From contig JAHYJE010000004.1 in NCBI GenBank assembly GCA_019429105.1, positions 1-64,000 of the forward strand: DNA of 64,000 nucleotides, read 5' to 3'. Positions within the stretch are counted from its first letter, which is position 1. Each line of letters starts with the position of its first letter. Positions 34,252 through 42,195 of the stretch are shown in pieces. Source of the DNA: Syntrophobacterales bacterium. GTDB taxonomy: Bacteria; Desulfobacterota; Syntrophia; Syntrophales; UBA5619. The position numbers and the translations under genes are program-made. The notes under the pieces were generated by a model. It was not told the DNA's origin, ran no database searches, and saw only the letters and a list, made by a program, of their open reading frames with translations.

Positions 34252-35121
34252 GTGGAAATAATTGTTTATGGAGTTATAAACAGTGTGATTCTCTCCTTGA
34301 CGGCTCTGGGGTTTACCCTGGTGTACAGCATTGCCAGGATGCCCAATTTTGCGCACGGAGCCCTCTACGTCACAACGGGGTATCTGGCCTGGCTCTTTAT
34401 GAACAAGTTTGGGTCGCTCCCTTATCCGGTGGCGATTGTGCTTGCCATCGGCATTACTGCCGCGATCGGGGCCTTTATGTATAGGTTTATCCTGATCCGG
34501 ATACGGGGAATGGAGATATCCGAGATTATCGCCACGTATGCGATCGGTCTGGCAATTCTGGAAGGACTGAGGTGGGGAGGGTTGAGAGGAATGACTTTCA
34601 CCCTTCCCCCTTTTATCGCCGGGTCCATGAATATTTTCGGGGTGAGCGTCGATTACCAGCGACTGCTGATTGTTGCGGTGGGCATTATTGTCTTCGCTGC
34701 CCTCTATCTTTTTACACATTTCAACAGGGTGGGGCTGGCCTTGCGGGGGATAGCCCAGGACGAAAGGGCCGCCATGATGCTCGGCATTGATTCGGATATG
34801 ACGGCAATTATCTCGCTGGCGTTGGGGTCGGGCCTGGCCGGTCTTGCGGCAATAATGCTTCTGCCTCTGGGAAACATAATCGTGGAGGTCGGCTACAGTG
34901 TCCTGATTTTTGCCATTGCCGTGAGCGTAATCGGAGGATTGGGAAGCTGGGGCGGGACAATTCTCGCGTCCTTCATCATCGGTTTTGCGCAAATCCTTAC
35001 GGAAGCCTTTCTCTCGTCGCAATACCAGATGGTAGTCGCCCTGCTGGCGATTATTATCACTTTGCTCATAAAGCCATCCGGGATATTCGGCAAGCAGAAA
35101 GAGCTCGAAGAAAGGGTCTAA
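34252..35121 (+). CDS. livH: LIV-type ABC permease, LivH family
   Basis: A 289-residue permease with eight or so helices from a GTG start. SLTALGFTLVYSIARMPNFAHGALY is the LivH N-terminal pattern (normally GLTLVYGVLRLINFAHGE). The cytoplasmic loop GLALRGIAQDERAAMMLGID is the EAA-like ATPase contact. It pairs with the LivM-type permease 3 bp downstream. RBS is weak (GAGGCTGAC). Confidence 0.93.
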   Translation: MEIIVYGVINSVILSLTALGFTLVYSIARMPNFAHGALYVTTGYLAWLFMNKFGSLPYPVAIVLAIGITAAIGAFMYRFILIRIRGMEISEIIATYAIGLAILEGLRWGGLRGMTFTLPPFIAGSMNIFGVSVDYQRLLIVAVGIIVFAALYLFTHFNRVGLALRGIAQDERAAMMLGIDSDMTAIISLALGSGLAGLAAIMLLPLGNIIVEVGYSVLIFAIAVSVIGGLGSWGGTILASFIIGFAQILTEAFLSSQYQMVVALLAIIITLLIKPSGIFGKQKELEERV

Positions 35122-35124
35122 GTT

Positions 35125-36135
35125 ATGGAGATGATGCGGAAGGAAAGGATTGACAGGGGCGTCCGGGTGAGAACCGCGGGGCTCTATGCGATCTCAACGT
35201 GGCGGGAAATGCTCTACTTGATAGGGCCTCCGCTTTTTTTAATAGTCGGGATGATAATCCTTCCCATCGTCCTTGAGTTTGCCCCCTACTGGAAAAGGGT
35301 CATCAATATTGTGTGCGTTTATGCGCTGCTTGCCCTTGCTTTTGATTTCCTTGCCAATTTTGTGGGTCTGGTGTGTCTGGGAGGCGCTTTTTTTGTGGGT
35401 ATCGGCGGTTACCTCTCCGCCATCTTCAATGTTTACTTTCATTTCCCGGTTTATCTTTCCATCCCGCTTGCGACAATCGGCGGGGCTGCCCTTTCCACGC
35501 TGCTGCTGATGCCGGCCCTGCCGCTGCGCGGGGTTTACTTTGCAATTGTTACGCTGATGTATCCGCTGCTCGCGACCAGGGTGATCGAGGCATTGAACAT
35601 CTTTGGCGGGACGAACGGCATCATCGGTCTCGACAGCCTTCCCAATGCATATGTTGAGCACTACCTGATCATCATCGCCACGCTGATCTTCCTCTACGGA
35701 CTGAGGCGCTTTGTCAATCAGGACATGGGCCTCGTCATCAGGGGGGTCAAGGATAACGATCAGGCGGTGCGGGCCTCGGGCATCAGCGTTACCCGGATGA
35801 AGGCCTTTGCCGTATTCGTGTCCTCCTTCATGGGATGCTTTGCCGGGGCATACATCGCACACATGTATTCCTGGGCAGGCACTTCCCTTTTTGCCCTCGA
35901 CTTTTCGATTATCCCGATTGCTTCGGTGGTGATCGGCGGCGGCGGCACCCTGCTGGGCGCAGTTGTCGGCAGCTTCATTCTGGTGCCGGTATCAGAATTA
36001 CTGCGTAATTTCGGTACATTCAGGATAGTCATATACTGTGTAATCCTCACCGGATTCATCGTCTTCAAGAGTGAGGGAATAATGGTTTATGTCATGAGAA
36101 AATACCACCAGTTTGAAAGGTGGGTAAAGGTATGA
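35125..36135 (+). CDS. livM: LIV-type ABC permease, LivM family
   Basis: A 336-residue permease. LivM features are LAFDFLANFVGLVCLGGAFF, the loop MGLVIRGVKDNDQAVRASGI that contacts the ATPase, and DFSIIPIASVVIGGGGTLLGAVVGSF. It carries a basic N-terminal extension of about 30 residues before the first helix. Its stop overlaps the LivG start (ATGA). Confidence 0.93.
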   Translation: MEMMRKERIDRGVRVRTAGLYAISTWREMLYLIGPPLFLIVGMIILPIVLEFAPYWKRVINIVCVYALLALAFDFLANFVGLVCLGGAFFVGIGGYLSAIFNVYFHFPVYLSIPLATIGGAALSTLLLMPALPLRGVYFAIVTLMYPLLATRVIEALNIFGGTNGIIGLDSLPNAYVEHYLIIIATLIFLYGLRRFVNQDMGLVIRGVKDNDQAVRASGISVTRMKAFAVFVSSFMGCFAGAYIAHMYSWAGTSLFALDFSIIPIASVVIGGGGTLLGAVVGSFILVPVSELLRNFGTFRIVIYCVILTGFIVFKSEGIMVYVMRKYHQFERWVKV

Positions 36136-36899
36136 GCGACGAAATAATCCTTTCTGTTCAGGGCATAAGCAAGAACTTCGGCGGTCTCAAGGCGCTCGTG
36201 GATGTGGGCTTTGAGATTAAACGGGGTGAGGTTTACGGCATTATCGGGCCGAACGGTTCGGGAAAAACCACACTGATTAACTGCATCACCGGTTTTATCA
36301 AGCCTGATGCCGGGCGGGTATTGTTCAAAGGAAAAAATATTACCAAGTGGGCGCCCCACAAGATCGCCCACATCGGCATCAGCCGGACGTTTCAGATCAT
36401 GCGACCCTATTACAGCCTCCCGGCCTACAAGAACCTGATCATTCCCCTCTGGTCGCCGCGCGCCAAGACCGTGGGCGGATGGCGGGGCGGGGGAAAACAC
36501 GGAGATCGGGATACGGTGGCGATCGATATCCTCGAAGAGATCGGTTTCGAGCGGGATTCGCGGGTTCCTTACAAAATCGCCTCCACGCTGCCAACCGGAT
36601 ATCAAAAGCGGCTGGAGTTGGCGCGGTGCATTGCGATGCGGCCGGAGATCATTTTCTGCGACGAGGTGTTTTCCGGATTGAGCATGAGCGAAATCGCCGG
36701 CATGCTCCCCTTGATCGAAAAGATGAAGGAAGAGGGGATTACCCTGATCATGGTTGAGCACCGGCTCCGGGAGTTGTTCCGGGTGGCCGACCGGGTCATG
36801 GCCCTGAACTTCGGGGAAAAGATTGCGGAAGGTGAATCGGGCGTTGTTATCGAAAACAAGAAGGTCAAAGAAGCCTATCTTGGCAAAGAAGAGGTATAG
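36132..36899 (+). CDS. livG: LIV-type ABC ATPase, LivG family with altered signature
   Basis: A 255-residue ATPase. Walker A GPNGSGKTT is normal, and Q-loop, Walker B (IIFCDEVFSGL) and switch VEHR are present. The ABC signature is LPTGYQKRLELARCIA instead of LSYGQQRRLEIARALA: the invariant Ser is Thr and the Gln follows Tyr. The D-loop SGLS is also unlike AGLN. The C-terminal DVANKG-like ending of LivG is replaced. One of the two ATP sites of the LivGF pair may thus be weakened, as in many asymmetric ABC transporters. The start overlaps LivM by 4 bp; the GTG at 36120 is an alternative. Confidence 0.9.
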   Translation: MSDEIILSVQGISKNFGGLKALVDVGFEIKRGEVYGIIGPNGSGKTTLINCITGFIKPDAGRVLFKGKNITKWAPHKIAHIGISRTFQIMRPYYSLPAYKNLIIPLWSPRAKTVGGWRGGGKHGDRDTVAIDILEEIGFERDSRVPYKIASTLPTGYQKRLELARCIAMRPEIIFCDEVFSGLSMSEIAGMLPLIEKMKEEGITLIMVEHRLRELFRVADRVMALNFGEKIAEGESGVVIENKKVKEAYLGKEEV

Positions 36900-36905
36900 C
36901 GGACT

Positions 36906-37652
36906 ATGCTTGAAGCAAGCGGGATGATGATTTTTTATGAAAACATGATTGCCCTTAATAACGTCAGCATTGACGCCCCGGACGGCAAAATCATCGGCAT
37001 CTTCGGCTCGAACAGCGCCGGCAAAAGCGCGCTGATGTATTTTCTCTCCGGGATCATTCTCGACATCAAGAAAAAAGAGGAGATGCGAGGGGGAGAGCGC
37101 ATCTCGGTCTATGGGAAATTAACCCTGAACGGGGAGGATGTCTCTCATCTCAAACCGCATCTGCGGGCCAAAAAGGGGATAGTCCTGTGCCCGGAGAGAA
37201 GGAGAATATTCCCCGAGAGTTCCGTCCTGGAAAATCTGAAGATCGGCGCGTATCTTTCAAAAAAGCAGGATACGAAAGACAATCTTGAATATGTGCTGAA
37301 TCTTTTTCCCCGTCTCAAGGATCATCTCAACAGGCAGGGGGGGTTTTTAAGCGGCGGGGAGCAGCAGATGCTGGCCATCGGCAGGGCTCTCATGGCAAAT
37401 CCCACCGTCCTGCTTTTGGATGAACCACTGCTGGGTTTGAGTCCGGCTTATATGGATATCGTCATCAGCGGGACGAAGGCGATCCGCGATACAAAGGGCA
37501 TTACCATTATCATTACCGAGCAATACGCCCGTCCGGTTATTCCCATCATCGACAATGGGTACATTCTCGAGAACGGCTCCAGTGTGCTGCAAGGCACAGG
37601 CGCGGAACTCCTCGATAATCCGGACGTAAAATCAGCCTATTTTGGTGTTTGA
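36906..37652 (+). CDS. livF: LIV-type ABC ATPase, LivF family
   Basis: A 248-residue ATPase. Walker A is GSNSAGKSA, signature LSGGEQQMLAIGRAL, Walker B VLLLDEPLLGLSP and switch region ITEQ, all LivF-like. An insertion of about 15 charged residues after the first helix (LDIKKKEEMRGGERIS) is not usual. It forms the ATPase pair with the LivG-like protein 6 bp upstream. Confidence 0.92.
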   Translation: MLEASGMMIFYENMIALNNVSIDAPDGKIIGIFGSNSAGKSALMYFLSGIILDIKKKEEMRGGERISVYGKLTLNGEDVSHLKPHLRAKKGIVLCPERRRIFPESSVLENLKIGAYLSKKQDTKDNLEYVLNLFPRLKDHLNRQGGFLSGGEQQMLAIGRALMANPTVLLLDEPLLGLSPAYMDIVISGTKAIRDTKGITIIITEQYARPVIPIIDNGYILENGSSVLQGTGAELLDNPDVKSAYFGV

Positions 37653-37663
37653 GGGGAAAATCC

Positions 37664-39316
37664 ATGGATAATTTTGCAAGCCAGTTAGCCTTCTCGCGTT
37701 TTTACGAAATCTGCCGGAAGCATCCTGGCAACACTGCCCTTATCTACCTGGGAAAACGATTTTCTTACAGTTTGTTGGAGAGAATGGTCGATCAATTTGC
37801 CAGGGGTCTTTCTGCCCTCGGGGTCAAAAAGGGCGATAAGGTGATGCTCTATATATCAAATTGTCCCCAGTGGATAATCGCCAACTACGCCATAAACAAG
37901 ATCGGGGCGATCACCGTTCCCGTTTCCCCCATTTATACCGCCTTCGAAATCAAATACATGATGCTCGATGCGGGGATAGAATCCGTCATCTGCTTAGATA
38001 CCAACTTCGGATATGTGAAAGATGTAATGGAAGGGGCCGGGCTGAAGCGCGTCATCGTTACGAACCTGGTCGATCTGGTTCCCTGGTGGAAGAAGATGGT
38101 AGGCCATCTGTTAGACAAGATTCCGATGGGCGCCGTGGAAAAAGGGGAAAAGATTTATTTTTTTAACGACATCATGAAGAAGGACTGGCCCCCGCCGCCG
38201 GAGGTTGCCATCGATCCGATGCAAGACCTTTCTTATATCATGTACACAGGCGGCACGACGGGATTTCCGAAGGGCGTTCTGGGGAACCACAGCGGCGAGG
38301 TTTCGTACATAAATGACATTATGGAGGATGTCGCCAGCGGTTTCATCGAGGAGGGAACAGATGTGGTGCTCATGGTAAACCCCCTCTTTCATATCATGGC
38401 CAAGGGGTTTGCCATGGCCTTTGGCCTGAATTTCGGCAATACGGTTGTGCTGATGCCGCTCCCCGAGGTCGATGCGATCCTGTCCGCCATAGAGCATTAC
38501 AAGGTGCGCTGCATGCTGGGGGTGCCCGCCCTCTACCGCATGATCCTGGAAAATGACAGGATTGATCAATACGATTTAAGTTCCTTGAGGTACTGCTACT
38601 GCGGCGGGGATGTCCTGCCCCAGGAAGTCTTTCGGACCTGGCAGGAAAAATACGGCATCCCCCTCTACCAGGTGTACGGTTCAACCGAGATAGGACATGT
38701 AAGCTACAGCCCCCTGGACAAACAGCCGTCGCCCACGACCATCGGCAAGACGCTGAAGACCAGGAAATCGATCGTTGTCGATCGGACGACGCTCTCTCCT
38801 CTGCCGGTGGGCGAACTTGGTGAATTGCTTGTTACGTCGTTATACCCGATAAAGGAATATTTGAACAAGCCGGAAGAGACAAAGTACTCCTACATCGAGA
38901 TAGACGGAGAAATCTACTATCGAACGGGCGATTATGTGAAAAGAACCGAGTCCGGGGAACTGGAGTTCATTGAAAGAACCGCGGACATCATCAAATATAA
39001 GGCTTACCGGGTTTCGGCCTCGGAGATCGAAGCGGCGCTTCAGGACCATCCGACCGTGATGGGGGCCTGCGTGGTCGGAGTGCCCGATCCGAAGGTGGGC
39101 GAACGGATCAAGGCGATCGTGGTTTTGAAGGAAGACGCCAAGGGAATAGGCAGCTCCGAACTTCTCAGGTGGTGCCACGAAAGGCTTGCCCCCTACAAGA
39201 TTCCGCAATACATTGAGTTTCGGGATATGCTCCCCAAATCCAAGGTCGGCAAGCTGCTCCGGCGGGAAATCCGGGATGAAGAAAAGCGCAAACTCGAGAA
39301 GGAGAAAAAGCAGTAA
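37664..39316 (+). CDS. AMP-forming acyl-CoA synthetase
   Basis: A 550-residue ligase from the ATG at 37664 behind GAGGGG. ANL superfamily motifs: P-loop YTGGTTGFPKGV (Gly replaces the usual Ser), VYGSTEIGHVSY, YYRTGDYVKR, the hinge KYKAYRVSASEIE and the C-terminal catalytic Lys in LPKSKVGKLLRRE. It activates a carboxylic acid to its CoA thioester at the cost of ATP to AMP. As last gene of the sigma-54-controlled LIV operon it probably traps the imported acid. Whether the acid is aromatic, alicyclic or fatty cannot be told. Confidence 0.9.
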   Translation: MDNFASQLAFSRFYEICRKHPGNTALIYLGKRFSYSLLERMVDQFARGLSALGVKKGDKVMLYISNCPQWIIANYAINKIGAITVPVSPIYTAFEIKYMMLDAGIESVICLDTNFGYVKDVMEGAGLKRVIVTNLVDLVPWWKKMVGHLLDKIPMGAVEKGEKIYFFNDIMKKDWPPPPEVAIDPMQDLSYIMYTGGTTGFPKGVLGNHSGEVSYINDIMEDVASGFIEEGTDVVLMVNPLFHIMAKGFAMAFGLNFGNTVVLMPLPEVDAILSAIEHYKVRCMLGVPALYRMILENDRIDQYDLSSLRYCYCGGDVLPQEVFRTWQEKYGIPLYQVYGSTEIGHVSYSPLDKQPSPTTIGKTLKTRKSIVVDRTTLSPLPVGELGELLVTSLYPIKEYLNKPEETKYSYIEIDGEIYYRTGDYVKRTESGELEFIERTADIIKYKAYRVSASEIEAALQDHPTVMGACVVGVPDPKVGERIKAIVVLKEDAKGIGSSELLRWCHERLAPYKIPQYIEFRDMLPKSKVGKLLRREIRDEEKRKLEKEKKQ

Positions 39317-39369
39317 AAAAGGGGACAGGCTGGTTTTTGAAAAATGAAAACCAGCCTGTCCCCTTTTTT
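39315..39369. terminator. Bidirectional terminator, 23-bp perfect inverted repeat
   Basis: Arms 39315-39337 and 39347-39369 are exact complements: A6, then GGGGACAGGCTGG, then T4, and the reverse. With A-runs and T-runs at both ends it can stop transcription from the LIV operon and from metK, whose stop is 2 bp away. The left arm overlaps the ligase stop codon. GGGGACAG also begins the palindrome at 10987, so it may be a domesticated repeat. Confidence 0.85.
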
Positions 39370-39370
39370 G

Positions 39371-40552
39371 TTATTTCCCGCGCGCTTCCTTCTGCAGTTT
39401 CTTGACCATGTCGGTTTTCTCCCACGGATAGTTATCCATGAAGAGCGTCTTCGGAATCCGGCGGTAGGTTTCGCTGTTGAGAAGATCAAACCGCCCGATC
39501 ATCCCGGCCGGGGTGAGGTCAAAGAGCTTGTCCACCATTTCCTCAAGCCTTCTGTCGCCTGTTTTGGCCGTCCCGAAGCTGTCGATGTAAACGGAAAAAG
39601 GCTGGGCGACGCCGATGGCGTAGGAGAGCTGCACGGAGCATTTTGTGGCCAACCCCGCGGCGACGATGTTTTTGGCGACATGCCGGGCGCCGAAGGCGGC
39701 CGAGCAATCCACCTTTTCCGGAGTTTTATTGACAACCGCGCCCCCTCCGAGCTGGGCGCCCGGATACCCGCCATAGGCCTGCACCACAAGCTTGCGGCCG
39801 GTTATTCCGGAGTCTGCCGCGCTGCATGAGTTTATCGCCTGCCATTCCCCGGTAGGATTGAACATGAATTCGGTGTTTTTATCCACATATCCTCCCATGG
39901 CAGCAAAGGCGATCTTCCGGGCCTTTTTTTCCACCAGTTCTCTTTTGCCTTTCACAAAGCGATAGTCAATGGCATTCGACATGAGCACCTTGGCCAGACG
40001 CAGGGGTTTGCACGTTTTGTCGTCATATTCTACCGAGACCTGCCCCTTGCCGTCCGGGGCAAAGATGGGATCGCCGCAGTCTTCGAAGGCCCTCATCATT
40101 TTGGTGGCAAGGACATAAGGCAGCGGGAGCAGCTCCGGCGTTTCGTCACAGGCAAATCCGTACATGATTCCCTGATCGCCCGCCCCGATCTCCCTGTATT
40201 TTCCGGAATCGGCGCGGGTGCCCATGTTGATGTCCGGGGACTGGGGGATAATGGCGTTCAGAACGCCAATGGAGCTGCCGTTCAGGCCGACGGCGATATC
40301 GTTGTATCCGATGCTGAGAACGGTTTCCCGAACGATCTTGTCAAGGTCGATCCAGGCCCTGGTGCTGACCTCCCCGCCGACGACGCAAAGCCCCTTGCCG
40401 AGGAAGACCTCGATGCCGCAGTGGGGCATATTGTTGATGTCCATCCCGAATTCTTTTTCCTGCTCAAGGATGGTGGCGATGACGTGCGCGGCGATCGTAT
40501 CCGCAACGATATCCGGATGTCCAATCTTGATGCTTTCCGATGTTATCTGCAT
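39371..40552 (-). CDS. metK: S-adenosylmethionine synthetase, divergent form
   Basis: A 393-residue protein of MetK length with recognisable blocks: GHPD near residue 11, GEVSTRAW, QSPDIN, GAGDQGIMYGFACDETPE, GKGQVSVEYDD, FNPTGEW, SGITGRK and HVAKNIVAAGLATKCSVQLSYAIGVAQPFS. It makes S-adenosylmethionine from methionine and ATP. Against the E. coli enzyme the active-site Lys after GHPD is replaced by Ile (GHPDI), and the Arg in KVDRSAAY is Cys (KVDCSAAF); the other lysines (GRK, NKTP, EKVD, GKGQV) are kept. It may be a real but distant MetK or a paralogue. A candidate SAM riboswitch and terminator precede it. Confidence 0.85.
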   Translation of the reverse strand: MQITSESIKIGHPDIVADTIAAHVIATILEQEKEFGMDINNMPHCGIEVFLGKGLCVVGGEVSTRAWIDLDKIVRETVLSIGYNDIAVGLNGSSIGVLNAIIPQSPDINMGTRADSGKYREIGAGDQGIMYGFACDETPELLPLPYVLATKMMRAFEDCGDPIFAPDGKGQVSVEYDDKTCKPLRLAKVLMSNAIDYRFVKGKRELVEKKARKIAFAAMGGYVDKNTEFMFNPTGEWQAINSCSAADSGITGRKLVVQAYGGYPGAQLGGGAVVNKTPEKVDCSAAFGARHVAKNIVAAGLATKCSVQLSYAIGVAQPFSVYIDSFGTAKTGDRRLEEMVDKLFDLTPAGMIGRFDLLNSETYRRIPKTLFMDNYPWEKTDMVKKLQKEARGK

Positions 40553-40582
40553 TTTGTCTCCTTTTTTAAGTTTAGTTTTCCC

Positions 40583-40612
40583 AAAACGAAAAAACCCGCG
40601 CCAGAGCGCGGG
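40583..40612 (-). terminator. Intrinsic terminator in the metK leader
   Basis: On the minus strand CCCGCGC-TCTG-GCGCGGG is followed by TTTTTTCGTTTT, some 40 bp before the metK start. The 5' arm (CCCGC) is also complementary to GCGGG in the 5' strand of the riboswitch P1 helix, giving a plausible antiterminator when P1 is not formed. Confidence 0.75.
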
Positions 40613-40621
40613 TTATAATTC

Positions 40622-40673
40622 ACATGCACTTTAGCACATTTATATAGCGGAGCAATTGACGTAAATTCCCGCT
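40622..40673 (-). promoter_or_regulatory. Candidate SAM-II-like riboswitch upstream of metK
   Basis: Read on the minus strand: P1 is AGCGG (40669-40673) with CCGCT (40646-40650). Its 18-base loop GAATTTACGTCAATTGCT resembles the GAUUU...UUGC loop of SAM-II RNAs. The 3' tail ATATAAATGT-GCTAAA (40645-40630) resembles the conserved UAAAUG...GCUAAA strand. Order and spacing match the known 52-base pseudoknot. The second pseudoknot helix could only be drawn with wobble pairs, so it is a candidate. It sits between a promoter and a terminator, and the gene makes SAM, which fits SAM-repressed feedback. Confidence 0.5.
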
Positions 40674-40683
40674 TCCGGCGCGG

Positions 40684-40712
40684 TGAATACGTCACGAAAA
40701 ATAAAAAGTCAA
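40684..40712 (-). promoter_or_regulatory. metK promoter
   Basis: On the minus strand TTGACT (40707-40712) and TATTCA (40684-40689) are 17 bp apart. Transcription would begin about 40677, directly before the P1 helix of the candidate riboswitch. Confidence 0.55.
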
Positions 40713-40751
40713 GGAAAATATCAGTGACGTTCAAAAAAAGAAAATTTTTGC

Positions 40752-40779
40752 TTGACTTTCCACACCCGGGACATACAAT
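40752..40779 (+). promoter_or_regulatory. Promoter of the Tat-exported TRAP binding protein
   Basis: TTGACT (40752-40757) and TACAAT (40774-40779) are 16 bp apart, 78 bp before the start. It lies back to back with the metK promoter. Confidence 0.55.
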
Positions 40780-40857
40780 ATGGACATTCTTTTGCTGTGG
40801 CAAGTGAGCCACGGCATAACAAAGCGACCATCAAACATAAATTGGGGAGGAGCAGAA

Positions 40858-41982
40858 ATGGAGCAAGAAAAGAAGATTGTTCAGGGAAGACGTTCGTTTT
40901 TAAAGAAAGCCGGGGCGGGAATCGCCGCAGGGGCAGGAATCGCCGCAGGGATTGGGGTTGGGGCGCCGTTTGCCCATGCGCAGACGACAATCCGCTGGCG
41001 CCTTGCGTCGAGTTTCCCGAAGGCGCTGGATGCCCTCTTTCGACCGGCTGAGGAGTTTGCCAAGATAGTCGGCGAGATGTCCGGCGGGAAGTTTACGATA
41101 ACCGCCCATCAGGCCGGGGAGCTGCTTCCCGCCTTTGGCGTTGTTGACGGCGTGCAGAACGGGACGGTGGAATGTTGCCACACCGCTCCCTACTATTTTT
41201 TCGGCAAGGATGAAACATTTGCCATGGGCACCGCGATTCCCTTTGGCCTGAACTCCCGCCAGATGACCGCCTGGATGTTTGAGGGCAACGGCCTGAAGCT
41301 GATGCGGGAATTTTACAAAAGCTACAACATCATCAACTTCCCGATGGGCAACACCGGGGCGCAGATGGGCGGATGGTACCGTAAGGAAGTAAAATCGCTA
41401 AAGGATTTGAAGGGTTTGAAGATGAGAACGGCAGGCATTGCCGGCACCGTTATGCAGCGGCTGGGCATGGTGACCGTGAGCATGCCCGGAGGCGAGATTT
41501 ACACATCCCTGGAAAAGGGCACTATCGACGCTGTCGAGTTTGTCGGGCCCTATGACGACCTGAAACTCGGTTTTTACAAGGTGGCGCCCAATTATTACTA
41601 TCCCGGCTGGTGGGAAGGCGGGGCGGCGACGGATTTGTACGTCAATGCGAAGGCGTTTGAGGCGCTTCCGGCGGAGTACAAGGCGATAATCGAAGCGGCC
41701 GCAGCACGTTCGCATGTGATAATGCAGGCCATATACGATGTAAAGAATCCGGAGGCCCTGAAAAAACTGGTGGCCGGCGGCGCCAAGCTGCACCGTTTCT
41801 CGAAAGATATCATGGATGCCGCGTTCAAGGAGTCGATGGCCCTCTACAGCGAGCTTTCCGCCAAGAACCCCCGCTGGAAGAAGGTTTACGATGATTACAG
41901 CCAGTTCCGATCGGACTCGAACATGTGGTTCCGGTTCGCCGAAGCCGGGTTCGACGATTTCATGCATACCCAGAAACTGTAG
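40858..41982 (+). CDS. dctP: TRAP transporter substrate-binding protein (DctP family), Tat-exported
   Basis: A 374-residue protein. The ATG at 40858 follows GGGGAGGAG; an earlier in-frame ATG at 40780 overlaps the promoter. The N-terminus has a twin-arginine signal (GRRSFLKKAGAG) with a Gly/Ala-rich core ending at AHA-Q, so it is probably exported folded. The mature chain (RWRLASSFPKALDALFRPAEEFAKIV, shown in part) is of the DctP family for organic or alpha-keto acids. The permease genes 42196-44590 are on the other strand, converging with this gene. Confidence 0.9.
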   Translation: MEQEKKIVQGRRSFLKKAGAGIAAGAGIAAGIGVGAPFAHAQTTIRWRLASSFPKALDALFRPAEEFAKIVGEMSGGKFTITAHQAGELLPAFGVVDGVQNGTVECCHTAPYYFFGKDETFAMGTAIPFGLNSRQMTAWMFEGNGLKLMREFYKSYNIINFPMGNTGAQMGGWYRKEVKSLKDLKGLKMRTAGIAGTVMQRLGMVTVSMPGGEIYTSLEKGTIDAVEFVGPYDDLKLGFYKVAPNYYYPGWWEGGAATDLYVNAKAFEALPAEYKAIIEAAAARSHVIMQAIYDVKNPEALKKLVAGGAKLHRFSKDIMDAAFKESMALYSELSAKNPRWKKVYDDYSQFRSDSNMWFRFAEAGFDDFMHTQKL

Positions 41983-42012
41983 CGGAAAGCTACTGTTTTC
42001 TGGTGAACAATA

Positions 42013-42057
42013 AAAACCCCGCCATTCCGCAAACGAAGCTTGGAACGGCGGGGTTTT
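42013..42057. terminator. Bidirectional terminator between dctP and dctM
   Basis: AAAACCCCGCC (42013-42023) and GGCGGGGTTTT (42047-42057) are exact complements; inside them TTCC and GGAA also pair. It has A- and T-runs on both sides, so it serves dctP and probably dctM, whose stop is about 140 bp away. Confidence 0.8.
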
Positions 42058-42195
42058 CAATTTTCTGTCGGTTTCCCAGTTGAATTCAAGGTTCTCAAAT
42101 ATTCCAGAAAAGAGGCGTTTCCTGACCTGTCGCTGAAGGGACTATATCAGGCCTGTTTTTCAAAAAAACGCCAGGAGTGTCGGAGGACGAGGATA

